Below, one piece after another: positions 39,664 through 39,882 of a stretch of DNA of 39,882 nucleotides. The stretch lies in the NCBI GenBank assembly GCA_027577595.1, contig JANBRJ010000125.1, forward strand, positions 1 through 39,882, written 5' to 3'. The stretch's first letter is position 1. Every line of letters starts with the position of its first letter. Origin of the DNA: Coemansia sp. RSA 487 (taxonomy: Eukaryota; Kickxellomycota; Kickxellomycetes; Kickxellales; Kickxellaceae). The notes beneath the pieces are model-generated. The model did not search any database, was not told the DNA's origin, and saw nothing but the letters and a program-made list of their open reading frames with translations. The position numbers were made by a program, and so were the translations under genes.

Positions 39664-39882
39664 TTTTTTTAAAAAAAACATACGTACGTTCAGCCATCGT
39701 TCACAATGTGAATACAAAAAAGCCACCTTTCTTGCAAAAGCCTCTCGCAAAATATATCAAAGGTTAATAACTGGAAATATTGACGTTCATATACAGAAAA
39801 TTTTAATAAGTAAACAATAGGATCATAAAATTATAGCGGAAAGGGAAAGCAACTGGACATTCTCGTTTGGATTCAGAATTAG
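39664..39882 (+). other. Erg13 3' flank
   Basis: 219 bp of AT-rich sequence after the Erg13 stop with T-rich and A-rich runs immediately downstream (TTTTTTTAAAAAAAAC). No canonical AATAAA is seen close to the stop; AATAAG near 39805 is the nearest variant. No further gene starts before the window ends. Confidence 0.5.

Noticed and set aside
1-39882. CRISPR arrays, bacterial operons, transposons or virus-derived elements
   Set aside because: No repeat-spacer arrays, terminal repeats, reverse transcriptase, integrase, transposase or capsid-like sequence was recognised, and the gene content is ordinary eukaryotic housekeeping.

Overview
This is a stretch of nuclear DNA from a gene-dense eukaryote, almost certainly a fungus. 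The signs are compact intergenic spaces (about 90 to 670 bp), short introns with GTAAGT donors and CTAAT/CTAAC-like branch sites, CT-rich tracts just before start codons, and a set of conserved single-copy eukaryotic genes with the fungal forms of TRAPPII subunit Trs120, Grc3, Cdc16 and Erg13. Gly/Ser/Ala-rich low-complexity inserts in several proteins would fit an early-diverging lineage such as Kickxellomycotina; that placement is an inference and needs a phylogeny.

Layout. Bases 1-6570 are AT-rich with no convincing gene. From 6571 the window is packed: a class II DYRK (Pom1/DYRK2-like) kinase with a spliced 5' end (+); Trs120/TRAPPC9 (+); mitoribosomal protein mL53 (-); the CAAX protease Ste24 (+); a Nudix hydrolase (-); the polynucleotide kinase Grc3/NOL9 (+); APC/C subunit Cdc16/APC6 (-); DNA 3'-phosphatase/5'-kinase PNKP (-); succinate dehydrogenase flavoprotein Sdh1 with a spliced presequence exon (+); NEDD8/Rub1 split into three exons, two of only 18 nt (-); the TPR protein TTC27/Emw1 (+); and HMG-CoA synthase Erg13 with a short first exon (+). 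Two very small unrecognised ORFs lie in divergent promoter regions.

The genes are housekeeping and do not form a pathway cluster. There are loose functional links only: Erg13 starts the mevalonate pathway that makes the prenyl groups of Ste24 substrates, and NEDD8 and Cdc16 both belong to cullin/APC ubiquitin-ligase biology. Most neighbours are convergent or divergent pairs, so shared promoters and overlapping 3' ends are the main regulatory theme. All introns found lie near the 5' ends of their genes.

No tRNA, rRNA, CRISPR array, transposon or virus-derived element was recognised. The most notable observations are the NEDD8 gene with two 18-nt exons, a GC-AG intron and a near-perfect palindrome inside that intron; two frame-compatible splice models for the kinase 5' end; the N-terminally extended Ste24; and the possible PIP-like motif and alternative starts of PNKP. 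I did not find a clearly new multi-gene system.
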